Assembly (NCBI RefSeq): GCF_001522545.3
Contig: NC_031770.1
Span: 232,486-296,485, forward strand
Reading direction: 5' to 3'
DNA from: Parus major
Lineage: Eukaryota; Chordata; Aves; Passeriformes; Paridae
DNA: 64,000 nt
This document shows, in pieces, positions 41,901-56,900 of the stretch (positions are counted from its first letter, which is position 1; each line of letters begins with the position of its first letter). The notes beneath the pieces were generated by a model. It made no database searches. It saw nothing but the letters and a program-made list of their open reading frames with translations, and had not been told where the DNA came from. The position numbers were made by a program, and so were the translations under genes.

Positions 41901-44900
41901 ACCTCATGCTTCCCCTCTTTGATGTGGACTGCACGGAAGTGATTAGGGAAGCTCTTACAACACGCTAGCAGATGCAGGAATCTGGCTTTAGAGCGCTGTT
42001 CTGTGCTGCCTGACAAAGCTGCTGCTCGCTGTGATCCCTTGCAAGCCCCTGGCCCACAACAGCCGGCCGGCAGCACGCTGCGTCAGTCCTCTGGGTCAGC
42101 TGCAGCCAGACGTGTGCTGGAACCTCCTCACACAGTGATCCCGGTTTGCAGGAGCTGCCCTCGGAGCTGAGGAGGGGCCTTCTGAAGCCTGCTGGGGTCC
42201 CCTCCAGAGGGGGCTGTGCTCCTGACACTATTGTTCTGGAAACCCTCAACACAATTTCCAGTCAGCCCCGTGATAACACAGCAGGATCTCATGCCAAAGC
42301 AAGAGAAACAACCAACTGCTGGCCACTGTTACAGGAAGAAGTGAACGCAGGTGGTGGTCTGGGACAGATTTTCAGGGAATCAGGCTGGCCATAGTTTGCA
42401 GATAATCCATGTCTTATGCATTCAGAATTATACAAAAATAAAAAGGGCTCTACCTCAGGTATCAGGACACAAGCTCCACCTTTAAACTTTGCAGCTGATT
42501 ACTTTGCTCAGCTCAGGTAATTTCAAAGACATGGCCACCTGCCTGCACATTCTCACTGGTCACAGTACCAGTGCAGCATCAGAGATTAATGGGAGAGTGT
42601 GTCAGTTCCTTACTTGTATTCATCTTTACATTAAACTAGGCTGTAGATCCACCTGTGGCTGTCAGGAAGCCATTGCAGAACCTCTGCACCTTTCCTGGGA
42701 GACACATGCAGGCCTTGGTATGGTTTGGAGGGTGGTGTGTTCTTAGTGGCACTTTTGACACATCCATAATTCAGAGAAATCAGCCAAGCAGGTCCAACAG
42801 GATGTCAGAGGTGCCATCTCCGGAGTCCTGATCCCACACCCCCTCCTGGCACACTGAACCACTCTGCCACAGCGGACCTTTTAGACAGATTCCCGCATGG
42901 AAAGCCACTGCTTTCCTGTGCAGAGCCCCAGGAAAGTCAGCAGGCAGCCAGCATCAGCCAGAGGCCCCTGTGCTGCAACTGACAGCACAGCAGGATGTCC
43001 TGGACTAAGTGACACTCCCTCTATACCCCATGGTCATGTCCAGATATCCCAGGAAACTATGAGTATCCAGCTCAGTCTCCAGACCATAATTTTGGCCAAA
43101 GATCCCAGGGTACCACGATGCAGCATTTGGGCTTGCTTGAGGCTCTGACCAATACTAACCACAACTCCCAGCTTCAGCAAAGCACCAAATATGAGCACAG
43201 GTCAGGCCAAATTAAAATCCAGGCCTTAAAATATCCATCTCTCTCAGACAGTTAAAGCAGCCATGGATCTAAGGGACTCGCTGTGAGGAAAGCCTCCTTC
43301 CAATTACCAGCCCCTTAATTTCACCTCTGGTTTGCCGTTCACTGCAGAGCTCAGCTGTCACTCTGGCTCCCAGTCCGTACACTGTGCACCAACTCCGTCT
43401 ATTCTCATTACTTCCCCAAGAATATTTGCTTTTTTAAGCCTCTCTTGATATTTTCATCACTGCTGCAGCAATCTGTCTATGTGACATTCTCAGAATGGAA
43501 ACAGTGGACACTCTCCAAACCTCAGGACAAAGCCAGAAATATTCCTCTGCTCAACTGGTAGTCATAATCATCCCTGAGTTATTTGGACCAGCATGTCTCT
43601 TTAGCTCAGATTCCCACAGTGCTGAGGCAGCAGGACCCCAAGGCCTCTGCTGGACCACAAGATCCACAGCAGAATTCAAGGACAGCTGCGGACAGGAAGG
43701 TGTACACAGAGTAAACATCTCCAAGTCTCTTCAGACTGGCCAGTCCTTGCCAGAAGTAAAAAAATAGATTTTATGATCTCCCTTGCTTTTACACTATAAA
43801 TGATTTGAGAAAAAAAAATACTACAAATGGTACATCCACAGTATTGATCTGTATGTCAATTTTGACAGAGAAAACTTAACCTAAAATGGTGATGGTGTTT
43901 TGTGGCACTTAGGAAGTAGTTTAGTTTTGTTTAGTTTGATGCTGAAAGGATTCCATTTGCAACTCTTCTGATTGCCTTGGGCAGCATCTCTGAATTACTG
44001 GCACCTCTCTATCCTGAAACACCACCCACACCTCTCTGTCCCGGCTGCAGCCTTGGCACCTTACAGACTGCCTGATGTTCCACAGCATCCTGCCAGCATT
44101 CCCCTCTGCTTTCCCTGTACCTGGCTTTTCACACACCACAGCCATGCCAGCAGCTCTAGGTACCCAAGGACCGCAGCCCTAGCTTCTGGCACTACTTCAG
44201 TCCGCCTTACTAGTCTGTCCCACGTCTGCAACACAGCCCCTGTCAGTGAAAGACCAGGCTCACCCTCGCTGTAAAATGCTGCCAGCACCAAACTCCAATG
44301 TGCCCTGGGCTATGAGAGCAGTGAACAGCCCCAACAGCTGACATTAAGTCCTCAAACTACTTCCCCAGAGTTTTACATGTTTTCTACTGATAGTCACATA
44401 TCAATGAAGAAAAAGCAACAGCATTTCAACTCTCCCCTTTTAAAACTCCTCTGCAGTCGAGGACAAGAAAATAAAAAAAGCTCATGAATGTAATCATAAA
44501 GCCGAAAGTCAGTAACGGCTGCAGTCTGAGTTGTGAGTGAAATTAAAGCTTAAAAGATTAAGAGGCATGCAAGCTGGCTGAATGGCAGAAGTGGGGTAAA
44601 ACAGATTACAAACTCCCAGTTGCTTCATTAAAAAACGTTCTACCAGGTTATTAAACCTTGTTTAGTGTCCTTGTCAATATGCTTAACACTATTTCTCAGG
44701 AGTATTTTCCAGTGACATAACCCATGGCAGCTGATAATTCCTACAGGCTCCTCAGCTGGAACAAGGGTTCCATGACCTGGACAGAGGAGAGCCTGCTGAA
44801 TTTAGTTTACTTCCTGAGGTAAAATAATCCCACTGGAAAAGAAGGAGGCAGGTCAGACAGTCAGGGTAGTTATTTTCTGCTCCAGTATGCTGAGGAGCAG

Positions 44901-47900
44901 CCTCGTCACCCAGCAGACCCATTGACAGAACCAGTAACTGGAAGAACATCCGTGGTACAACCCAGCATTCCTGGTCCCCTGCTCCACCCAGAGAAGCCTG
45001 TCTATTTCTGGGGAAAGGTAAAATAGAGAAACTTGGACTCAACTGAAAAACAGAGCAGTTAAATACTAATTAAAAAAATCAAGCCATGCACACTCAAAAT
45101 TACATGGTAATGCCAGAGTGATTTGTGACTCGTGGTTAATACTGCTCTCACATAAGCACTTCTCACCCTCCTCTGCAATGCTGCAAAACACTGAGGGTCA
45201 GTGCTGGGAGAAGACAGAGGGGAACAGGATGGCGAGGCGAGAGCAGCAGAGCTGCACAAACAAGATGAAGCTGGACGGGGGAATGTCCAAAACCGAACAA
45301 ACTCTGCTTGTGCTGGCTTGAATGAGAGCTGAATTAAGCAAGGACTGCTTCCGAGAATGCCGCGTCCTCGCCGCCAAGGACGGTGAGAGGGCAGGGGAAG
45401 GAGGGGAGAGCCTGAGAAGCACAAACACAAGCGTGAGAGAAGACAGGACAGAGTGACTGAGGCCTGGAGGGGACCCCAGGCTAAGGTCAAGCTCCCCACG
45501 CACAGCTGGCTCGCAAGCACGGAAAAAGCCCAATATAATCCATCACAATGCAGACAGCAGCCTCCTCGCTGCTATCAGGCATGTGTCCCCATGAATGTTG
45601 CTGGACTAATGTCTGAAGGGCTGCATCTGCTGCCATTTCATTCTCCCTCGCTGTTCCCTTACCTCCTCATTTTCCCTTTGCCAGAAGGAAGCAAAGCCGA
45701 CACAGCAGCTAAAAAACAACATTTGGGTTGCATGCCTTAGCAGCTGCCTGCCTGCAGGGAAACGTGCTGGTGGCCCAGGTGTAGGGACATAGGAGGAAAC
45801 AGCTGCAGACACATCCAACCTGCACTGCACAGGTGGGGAATGAGGACAGCTCCTAAAGTATTTCCATATACTGAAACCATCTACAGCTTACAAGTTGCAT
45901 GTACCGCCTGGATGAAATAAGAGTAATCCTCCTCTGAGTGTGAGTGCTATGCAGAATATTTCAACAGGCTGCAAGAAGAAAGCGGGAGGAGCTTCTAAGG
46001 CTCGGTGCTACAGGCACATGGGCAGCATTCACCGTCCACAAGGAAAACCTAAACTCTCTCTCCAAACATGCCTTGGTCAAACACCTCAACACATGCCAGA
46101 TGTGAAGTTGTTCTGCTTCTGCAGAGTCTCAGTTCAAGGTATATTTGAAAGCTCTGATTTTCAGTGTGGATGCTAGTTTAGAAAATCCAGCCTTTAGGGT
46201 ATGGTTCTTGTCTGGCCATCAAACACATGTGCAACCTGCATCCACTGTCACTTTTTTAATCCCTCCAGTCCAGAATCTCTGGAGAAGATAAAAACAGGGG
46301 AAAATATTATTTCCCTGGATGCAGAGCAGACCCCTGTACCTTAAGAGGTGCCTCCCTCGCCTGGGTAACATTAGCCAGGAGAAGTCAGGCCAAAGAGAGA
46401 GAGAGCAGAGGAGTGGGGAGAGGAGAAGGGATCAGAACCACTGGAAGAAAGCTGAATGCTCAAAAGACAGCTACGGGTGGATTCATGACCCAAGGGAGGA
46501 ATCTGCTGAAAGCTTTTCTCCCAGGCCTCAAGAGCTGGAGTGGGAGTGATGAGAAGGAACACCATCACACTGGCAAGAACAACCACTAAATAGGATGGAG
46601 AGGTAGTTAAGTCACTTGCTTAGCTCCAGACAAGAACAGCCCTAGGGGTGAGGGCAGGGCTCAGGACAGAGGCATTCTGTGTGGTGCCCTGTGGAAGGAA
46701 GCAGGAGTGAGAAGAGGAAGGGGGGCTCCTATGGCTCAAGGAGATGAATGGTCCCAAGGAGAGCTGGGCCGTGTGGAGACGGACATGGCCACTCAAACCA
46801 AGGCCAATCCAGGAAGGAAAGCCCTGTGGAGCATCTGAAGCCGGACCCACAAGCATGCCACAGAATGCTATGCGCCAGGCAAAAGAGCAGGCTTGTGCCA
46901 GCTCTAATTGGCTCCTAAAACGACAAGTTATTCTTTTTTATTTAATCTCCCCGTGCTTTGTTTCCCCATCTTTAAAACATCCCTTCATCTCACAGAGGTT
47001 TGGGGAAAATTAATTAACTGTTCATCAACTGCTCAGATACAATAGTGACGAGATCGGCAGAAGTTCAAGAGGAAATTAATAATTCTGCCTCTGGAACAGG
47101 GCTTGAATAGAGCCTGGTAAATAAGGCAGAAGGGCACAGAGTGAACAATAAGAGAAAACAAAATCCTGAATAGCTGCTCATTAAGTGAGCAAAGTCCATT
47201 CTGTGTGCAGAGGGAGGCAGGGAGCCCGTGGAGAACACGGCAAGGGACCCCATAATTAAAGCCTGGATAATAATGCACACACACCAGGGGGGCAAATTAA
47301 GGGTGCACAGGGAACCCTCACACTGCCATTTTCTAACTTTTCAGTGTTTGACTTTCAACCCTCACAATGCTCTTGCAATGGCATTTTTTTAGGTGTGCAG
47401 TGTCACACAGAGGCGTGGGCACACTTCCCTTCTGTTCCAGCAGTGGGATGCTTATTCAGATTTATCCTGTAAAGTGTGCACATAGAGCCAGTAAAGGCTT
47501 GGAAGAATAAACAATATGGGCTGGTGCTCAAGCTAATGCATGCCAGGTTTTTGGGGCTGTGCATTTGTTTCTTTTTCTAAACACGGTGTACATAACCAAA
47601 CCCAGTCTTTGCTTAGGCCAAAGAAGAATGCATCCAACACAGCACATACAAACTACACCCTAATTTAAAAATAAAACATATCCTGGAGAGAGTTGGGCAG
47701 TATTTAAAATTTAACTGTTTACCAGTCACAAAAGTAATAAAGACCAAACCAAAAGACAGCTTTCTAAAAGAGTGCAGCTGGAAACACAGCAGAAGGCCCC
47801 TGCAGGTCTGATCTCTGGGATTCTCAGCCCACAGGCAATACATCTGAAAATGTGAGGGCTCCAGCTGCTCCAGCCACAGTCTGAGCCCAAAGAAAAAACC

Positions 47901-50900
47901 CTGGAGCATAGCAAGCACAACCAACCCCCAGGCTTAGCTGGCAACTTGCTACTGAGATGCAGGTCCCCAGCAGAACAGGAATCTCACCAACAACCAAATT
48001 TACCACCTATGTTAGTGCCTCTGTAGAGACACTGTTAACAATAAAACCCAATTCCTATTCATGCTAACACAAAACAAACGATGAATCACACCACTAAAAC
48101 GGAATGACACTTTGGTGAAAGGCTGGGAGTGGGAAACAATGAAAAGCATAAGAGTTTTATCGAAAACATTGGAATTATTGACACTGAAATTTCTTATTTG
48201 CTAACTAAAATCACAGTTCCACATGGTGATGTCTATCATTCCAGTGCTTACCCACCCTCCAAGGGTTAGACTGCAGCAAAGAGAGGTTATGTGACTTGAC
48301 AAAACCACACACAAACCACCAGCAGAGTCTCAAAGAAAACAAAGATGTGGCGAAGCAGTCAAAATCTCAACTCTTGGCTTGAAAGAGGCTCACAGACCAT
48401 ACTTAGGATGATTTGAACTTCTGAAAGCTACCACATCTGGAAGGCTGAAGACGTTTACAAGAGCATTCTGGCTGTGATTTATCCTTCTAAAACAATGACC
48501 TCCCACCTGTAAAAGGCCTCTCAAGAAGACAGACATGTTCTGTCAAGCCCCAAACTCTAGCAGGCCTTTTCCACTGAAAGCTGTGGTTTGTAGCCATTTT
48601 TTAGCAGGTTTGCAGTCAATACTGTGGAGTGTGAAAATCAGAATTGGCTCTTCTGCCATCATTAACTGCTAGACAGTTAATCACTTTCATTTGCATGAAA
48701 AAAAGCAGACCGAGAAGGAAGTCCTATTGATGACAGGAGACCACCTCTGGGGAACAGAGCTTCATGCCCTAGGAAGGCTTTGGTCATTAAAAATTTACCT
48801 CAATTAACTGGGTTTTCACAGTAGGAGTCACAGCAGAACCACTGACACATTGAGCATCTGTAGCTGCCAGCTGCATGTTCCATGCAAATCAGGACACGTG
48901 GGTGGATAAAAAGTACTGCTGTGACCTTATCCTGAGGCCTCCTCACACTGAAAATGTTCCTTTTTGGCCTGCAGAAGTTCACTGCTAATGAAAACAGAAC
49001 TGGATCACACAGAAAAACCCATTTCTCCGCATGTTTTCCCAGGCTCGCCAAGGTCTCTTCTCAGTTCTTCTTCCATTGCCCTGTGCTGGTATCATGACCC
49101 TGTTTCTCCTCTTTACAAATAAGTCTGCATAGTAACATGTCAAAGAACATTTACAAGATTGTAAAAATACCTGGCACGTTGGCAAGTGCCAAGGTAAATG
49201 CAGATTCAGGTATTTAATTATACAGTCAATCATGTCTGCAATTCAGACAGCAGCTCAGATCTCACAACTTAATTACTTTAATTTCAGATGAATAGCTTGT
49301 GTTGTCACGAGCAGTTTGACAAGCTGGAGAACAGTCACAAACTACACTAGGAGCAAACAACCAATGTTTATTCCTCTGCCCACCCACACACCTTGGGCAG
49401 CTCAAAATGCCTGAGCTGACGTCTGCTGCTCTGTTTCTCATTTCAAAAATGCGGGAGGAACAGCACAGGGCTCTATTAAAAACAGCAAAGCCAGAGAAAT
49501 TCATGACAGGGTTATGAACCTGGCATCTGATTTTGCAGTACAGCCAAGGCGCAGGGTGAAGCAAGAACTGTAAGGAATCATTAAATGCTCTTACCTGTCC
49601 TGCAAAAAGCCCACACACACCAATAATACAGAGGATGTTGAATACAGCTGAGCCTACAATGGTTCCAACGCCTACGTCTCCTTTTGTGATAAAAACACCT
49701 GAAAAACAAGTTCAAGAGAAGCTGTGTAAATGGGGAAGAACTGACTTTTTTCACAGAAAATTGCAGACCTCAGACCCCATTAATGAATCTAAAGGTAGAT
49801 TCATTAAAAAAAAAAACTAGTTCTGCCACATTTTCCTCATATCTAATAGCTCAAACTGCAGAGAGTTGCTTTCTGAGGGGACCTGGATGGATTGTGTGAC
49901 GGAAACCAAGCACCTCAGACACATCCAAGTGACTAACTTCCTGGTCTTGTGACCCAACATTATGGCAACACACACCATAAAACACTGCAAGCTTGTGGTA
50001 GCAGCTGGTAGGACATAAATCTGCAGGAAACTGTCTCCCATAAGATATTCCTTCTTCCCATATCCCCATCCCAAACGGTTTCAGTAGGGATGAAGCTTCA
50101 GTAGAAGCTGGAGATGATTCAGAGCTGTCTGGCCACAGCTACTCACAAGCCAAGTGATGCCTCTCAGGATGAGTTACGGGGCTGTGTTACAAGCTTTTTT
50201 CAGAGCTCTTCTGTCAAATTTGGTTAAAATTGGCCAATGAGGTTAATGGTGAGGGAGATGAACTGACAGACACATGCATCACAGTGCTGCACAAAATCCT
50301 TTCCTTAGGAAGCCAGCCTAAAAATAACACTCCATCTCCTGCTGGCTGTCAGACTGTTCAAATTCACCACTTGCTTTTAAGGTCCCAACACTATTTATCT
50401 GGCCAGTGCAGTTTACATGTTTTTTCCCACTTCATCCTTTTCTCAGAAACACAGAAGGACTCACCTGCCAAGTGACACACGGCACCTGGTGGGTTATGCC
50501 ACAGCAGGAAAACAATCTGATGACCATCAGGGCTTCTTGAAGTCACCAGAAGGAATCTGGCTTTATTTTCACCCTAGTACTGCACTACCCTTAATCAAAG
50601 GACAATCCCAACTCGGTCCAATTTAAGTTCCCAAATGCTAAGGCTTTGCTTGTGTAGTCAGATCTCTCTGCAGAGCACACAGCTTTGTGTGAATTAACTC
50701 ATGCTCTGCATCTGGCAGCTGTGACTGAAAGACAGGTGTCTCCTAGAGAAAGTATCTGAGCTGAGAACTAATTCTGCTCAGTGATGGAGAGCCCCCTGCA
50801 CCCTCCCAGCTGCTGCCCTAACGATCCCCTGCCAGCGGAGCTGTGGGTGAGTCAGACTGCAGGAACACCTCACCCTCATGCTTAGGCAGAGCATCACTCT

Positions 50901-53900
50901 GTAACAGTGCCTGCAGGGCCCCTCCCTCACAGCTGTGGGGGCACCACCAGAGTATCCTGGGTTTTGCACACTGAATCCCTTCATCACACTTCCCTTAAGC
51001 AGAGAGCTGCAACCAACCTGTTGCTGTGAGAAAGCATTTCAAATCCTCCTCTCCTCCCCAGACTGGCTTTTCCAGTGAAAAATGGTGTTGGAAGACTAAC
51101 CAGAGGGGAGGTGATGGCAGAGAACCTGCTGCTGAGGACATGAACAGTGTGTCAGGGTATCAACCAGAGAGGCTGGGGAAAATCCTTTCCCACTGTGCCT
51201 GGAGCCAGTGTGGCAGATGGGGCAGCAAAGTGGCCAGGAGAGGATAAGGCTGTAGGTGCAGCCTGGCTGATGTGCAGCTATGGTGAAGTGCCCACTAGTC
51301 CTGTCTTGGCAGGGTCACATCCAGGCTCTGCTGTGACATAATGGCACTCCCAGAGTCACTTCACTTGGCGAGGACTCCCGATAGTCAGTGCCATGTGTGC
51401 CAGGAGGGATTATAACACAGGAGGGATTCTAACACAGTTTGCAGGCCAGCAGGAATCCTGTTTCAGCTCTGAAAATGTGCAGGTTTTGGGAAGCAGCTGC
51501 AGGCTCCTTACCTATGACAGATGTGAACAGCTCAGGAGCAGAGCTTCCTGCTGCCATGAAAGTTGCCCCAGCCACATCTTCACTGAGATGCAAGCGCTGC
51601 AGAGAAACACAGAGTCACTGATTACCACACCAAGCAGCTGAAGGAATTCCAGTCCCAACGTTAACCGGCTGGCTGAGAGCAGGTACCTGTAAGGGTTTGT
51701 GTAAATAAGGATTAAGTATTGGGGAAAAGTCACCACAGGCACTGGCTACTGAAGTCAGCATGGCCTGGCAGAGAGGTCAGGTTATGCCACTGACACTTTT
51801 AGAGAGGAGGGAAAGGTCAGCAATCCAGCCAACAGGAAGGCAGCTTCACCACTCACAGGTCTGTCAGCTCCTCGACCCCAGCAACACACAGACCCCTTAC
51901 CTCTCCCACTTTGGTCTGTAAAGGGCAGAGCTAGGGCACAGGCTGGGTTCACCCCCAGCCACCTTCCCAGGTACGACTTATGCCTTGGTTTACCCTCTCC
52001 TTACTCCCTTTCTCCTGGACTACATCACTTACCTCGGTACCTGTTCCACAGCAGTACCCAAGGACTCTCTAAAAAACAGAGGCTTCTGGAAGGGAAGGGA
52101 CCCACTGCTCCAAAGAAACTTCATCAGCATATGCTGCTTCCACAGATTTCCTTGGTTAATTACACACTCTATGTTGTCTGCACTCCCACTACTCCATCTG
52201 CACCAGTTGCTGCTCAGCAGATGCCACAAGGCACCTTCTCCTGTTAAACAGGAGCAACAGCCAGCTCCTGCCATACGGCCACCACCCTGAGCTGTTACTA
52301 CACCAAGGCAGCAGCTGCCACTGTGGGGGCACAGGAAAGGCAGCCAGGAACCCACGGAAGGCAGCCCAGGGTGGTGGAAAGTGTCCCAGGCAGATCTGGC
52401 TTTTGAGGCAGCCCCACCACCCTGGCAGGACACAGGAAACCTCCTTCTGTTCCCCTGCAGCACTTCAGAGCTCCTCTGCTGCTCCATCCTTGCCAAAGTA
52501 TCTTTGCACAGAGACAAGAGAGCAGAAATCCTCACAGCAGCCTTTTCTGAAGATTCCACAATGGAATCCACTCCTGGCCCCTAAGAGAGGGTAACTCCAT
52601 CCACTGCCCATACATGTGTAACAGCCCTTCATAGATAAGTTATGGGGACAAGGGAAAATGTGCTATTGCCAGGAATGCCTTCGAAGCAGAAGACCACAGC
52701 ATTGCTGGAGTGCTATAATGCTTGTGGAACCCAATAAAATACAAAAAAATAAATAAATAAAATACAAAATGGAAAACCATTTTAAACAGGATTAAAACTA
52801 TCATGAAAGAAGTTCCCAGGACCAGAAGCAGATCCCCAAAGGCCAGGTTCTTCTGCAGGATGCTCCATGAAACATGGAGACAGCTATCCTGCAGCAGCTG
52901 CTGGAACTCAGGGTGCCTCTTGAAAGCAAAGCCACCAGCCAAGGAAACCAGCTGTGCTGACTTCCTGGGGGGCAGGTTTAATTCAAAGCTACAGTACAAG
53001 CCCTCGAGGATTCACCGAAATGCACATGATGGTTACGCCAATACAAAAGAGCAAAAAACAGCACCCCGTGTAGGAGGCAAAAATCTATTTGCAGACAAAT
53101 GTGTGCCACTGACATAGTGTAAATGCTCTGTAACACCAAGAATGGAGCAGCCAGGCAAGTGCAAGTAGAAACAAAATAAAATCAGGGTTTTGTTGTAAGT
53201 ACATCTGAGCTAACACAGAAAGCGAATGTCTGCCATAGCGAGTGTTCTGGAGCAAATTCTCCTGTCAACACACATTTGGGAGCACAAATGGCTTGCTGGT
53301 TCAACTCAACAACTGCTTCCCAAACTAGATGGAGCTAAACCAGAAAAAGGACATTTAGTTTAGAATTAGAGCACCTAAACTGTGAGAAGATGTAGAACAA
53401 CTACTGATAGATCTTCAAGGCCAAAAAAGCCTTCAGGCAGGAGGCCTGAATTCTTGGTGTGTAAAATGCTTAAGAATATTTGAATGTCTCCAAACAATAT
53501 CTATGGGCTGAGAAAAGACCTTTCTGGGAGATAATCAAGCAGGAGCAATAGAACAGTTAAAGTCTGATCCATTTATGTGACCCATTTTGATAATCCCTAA
53601 TGCCACAGCACCTTTCTCCTGGACAGTACAAGTACTCCAGATCTGGTGGTCAATTGCTGAGCTTTCTCTTTCACACACAGTTGAATAAAAATTGTTATTG
53701 TCATATTATTGGTGGTGCTGGATAACAGAATGGTTCAGAACCACTAAGGCACATCAGGAATTGTTGTGTACCATTAAGAAGACAACAACCAAAAAAGCAG
53801 AGACCTAAGCAAGCAAAAACTGCCTTCCAGGGCCCAGGGGCTTGCAAATACTGCAGTAAATCACACAGGGAGGGTGTTTGTATTTTAGACATCACACGTC

Positions 53901-56900
53901 TGTACAAACCCAAGCACATCTGAGAATTTGTCAGAAGATCGAATGGCACTGTCAGGCTGGCATTTGTTGGACCAGCTTCTGGGGCAGGTGCAGACACACA
54001 GATCCTGCATGTGCAGAGAGTTAATGACCATAAAAGAGCCCCTCGCTTGTGACAGTGAAGTTTACCACCAGTGAAGTTAGACACTGGTAAGTAACATCAT
54101 GCACAGTGTTTCCTATTGTCACTTGTAAGCACAGTCAAGGATCAACTTTTCTACTAGGCAGCGCAGGAAACAGAGGTGCAGGGAAGGAATGGAGCTTGTC
54201 CAGGGCCACTCAAAGCCCCTGGCAGAACTGCAACAGGAGCCAGTGCTCCACAGACCCAGGTCAGGCCTCTCGGCCATGAGCGAGGCAAAATCAAAACACG
54301 CTCATGGGTGGTATTTAAGGAGTGCTCAGCCAAGAGAAATAACAACCTCCCTCCATCTCCTGTCACCCTGTGACCCTCTGGATGGCTAGCTTGCCCTTGG
54401 GCATATTGACAGCACCCCAAAATATTAGCCTGTCCTGGACACTGTCCTGTTCAGCTTAGGTTTTGTTCATCCACAGACACCCGAGCCAGCTTCTAGAGCC
54501 ACACTTCTCAGTGAGGTTCACTTGCCTGGGAGAGGGGATGTCAAAGAACTCAGCATGTCTACATTCCCCAGCATCTCCTATCCCCATGTCCACAACAATG
54601 TTCCCTCTCCTGAACCTTGCAATGGGGTTCCCCAGATTCAGCCCCAGAGGGTGCAGGACAGAAGCTCCTGTGTTGTGTTGTTACCTTTCAGTTACCTCTA
54701 TACTTAAGCACCAAAAAGTGGAATTTCTTGGGGGCTTTTTTCCTTGATAATGCAAAAAAGGCCCACACAGAAGGTTGCTGAACTTCCAGTTATCAGGTTG
54801 GTTTAGAGACGGCTCCCATGGGTGCTGTCAGCACAAATAACTTGTCCTGTCAACTTCCCCACCTCTCCCAGGGCCAGCACAGCCCACGCCCTGACGGATG
54901 ATGGCTGCTCCCAGGCACGTGGGCAGGCGTCTTCTACAAATGACACAGACCTCTCACTGCCAAGACCAACCATATTCTCCACACAGAGATTTCACTGCCT
55001 GATCTGACAGCAGATACAGCTTGCAGTAACTTTGGGCACACGGTCTGTGTTCGCTCTGTGGCTGTCTGAGCTGATTTAGGCTGAAATGTACTCCTTGTCT
55101 TTTAAAATGCAGGCATCCTGACCTTACCAAAGAGAAACAGAGTCCCCTGCAATTGCTGGAAGCACTCCCAAGCTTCTTTACAGCTGACCTAGCTGTCCCT
55201 GCTGCTTTACAGCTTACACCCACACAACACAAGGTATGTGACACTCATGACTTTGAGGGCAGGGTACAAGACCCACGATTTCTACTGGGGTAAATCACCA
55301 GAAGCTTTAATTTGTATCAGCTAAGGCTAGGGCCTGGTGTTTCTGCAGAGACATCTGCAAAGACACGCAAACGAGAGGCAACGCAGCAATCCCCACAGTG
55401 TGAATGCCTGGAGCACCTGGAGAGCCTGTCCTGCAAGGAAGAACACGGAGCTGAGTCAACATGCACAGGTCATGCTGAGTGACAAGACAAGCAGCACGGG
55501 CAACACTGCAGGACAACAGTCAATACATCGTCAGCACACCCCAAGGCTCCCCAGAACTGCTGGGAAAGCAGCACATGAGAAAGGAACATCTAACACTTAC
55601 TTCGCAGATCTTTTCCAGCGAAGGGACAAAGAAGTCATCGCAGACGATTGCCAAGGCGTAGAACATGTACACAGCCTGCAACGGAGGAGAGAAAAGGCTG
55701 AGTCTGGAGACACACAGAACCCAATGGCAGCATCCCTACGCATCTCAGGTTTGATTTGGTACAGGCTTTTCAAGAAAATAAAATGCTCTTGCAAGAAGAA
55801 TTCATAGAGCTGTCTGGGATTTAATTGAAAGATCATGGAGTACTTAGCCAAAAGTTCTAATAAACTATTGAAAGCTGCCGACGTTTTATCTTCACTGTAA
55901 AGACTGCTTTTCTTTTTCTTTTTTTTAAATTCTCTGGACATTGCTAAGCCACACTGAAGTATTTTTACCTTCCTTTTCTTCCCCGTTGTGCAGTGGAAGG
56001 CTTTTTTATCACTCTGTTCTATGAAATCTAAACCCTGGAGGAGTCATTTTTGAAATCTAGTGTTCTGAAAAAGGAGAAAGGAGCTTGTTTTGCTGGACTG
56101 AAGCACCCTGCCACGTGACCTGGGTCCCAGCAGTAAATCTTGCCGAACTTCACACAAGAACAAGTGAAACCAAGGGGGAACGCAGAACTTGAAAGGACAC
56201 AGAACCAATCAGCTCTTCAGTTTCATGCAAGAAGCATTTAATCTAGGTTTCTGCACTATTAAAAAGAATGTGCTGGGGCCTGATCTCTGCCCAGAGAGGC
56301 AAAGGACACAGTGTGGCTCACATCCACACAGCAAAGGCCTGGCTGGAGGGCAACCTGGCCCATCCTGCCCACAGGGCAGGAGCTCACTCCCCACCTTGAC
56401 ACAAAGACCACCACTGGATGGGAAAATGCCCACTGGCATAGGGGAAAACCAGGGGAAAAGCACACCAAGCCCCAGCAGGGCCCACCGCCCCAGCCAGGCT
56501 GAGTCTGCCTCCCAGCCCACTCTGGTTTTCTGGCATGGACACATCCCAGGCTTGATGCAAGGTTCAAAGACACCTTTCAAAGACACCTGCCAAGCACCAG
56601 CACAGAGTTGTTTCTAGAAGCAGTGAAGCTCCAGTGACTAACTACAGCTGAGAAAAGTGGCCAATATTTGTAGAAAAACAGTGTATTAATCCTAGGGAAC
56701 CACAGTTCCCAAGCACATCACCAACAGATCCTCTGGCTTTGCTTGTTGTTGAAGTCCTGCAGAAGCTCAGGTGATGGGAGGAGACCAGAGTGTTTCTTTC
56801 TGGAGAGAAAGCAGCAATAAAAATGGCCTCCAGATTTCCAGGTTTTTGTTCTTATTTTGATTTCCCAGGAACATGTTTAAATCCCCCAACCCCATCATAA

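Noticed and set aside
55337..55807. 156-codon plus-strand open frame
   Set aside because: Runs antisense across the SLC24A3 exon at 55601-55675; a shadow of that exon.
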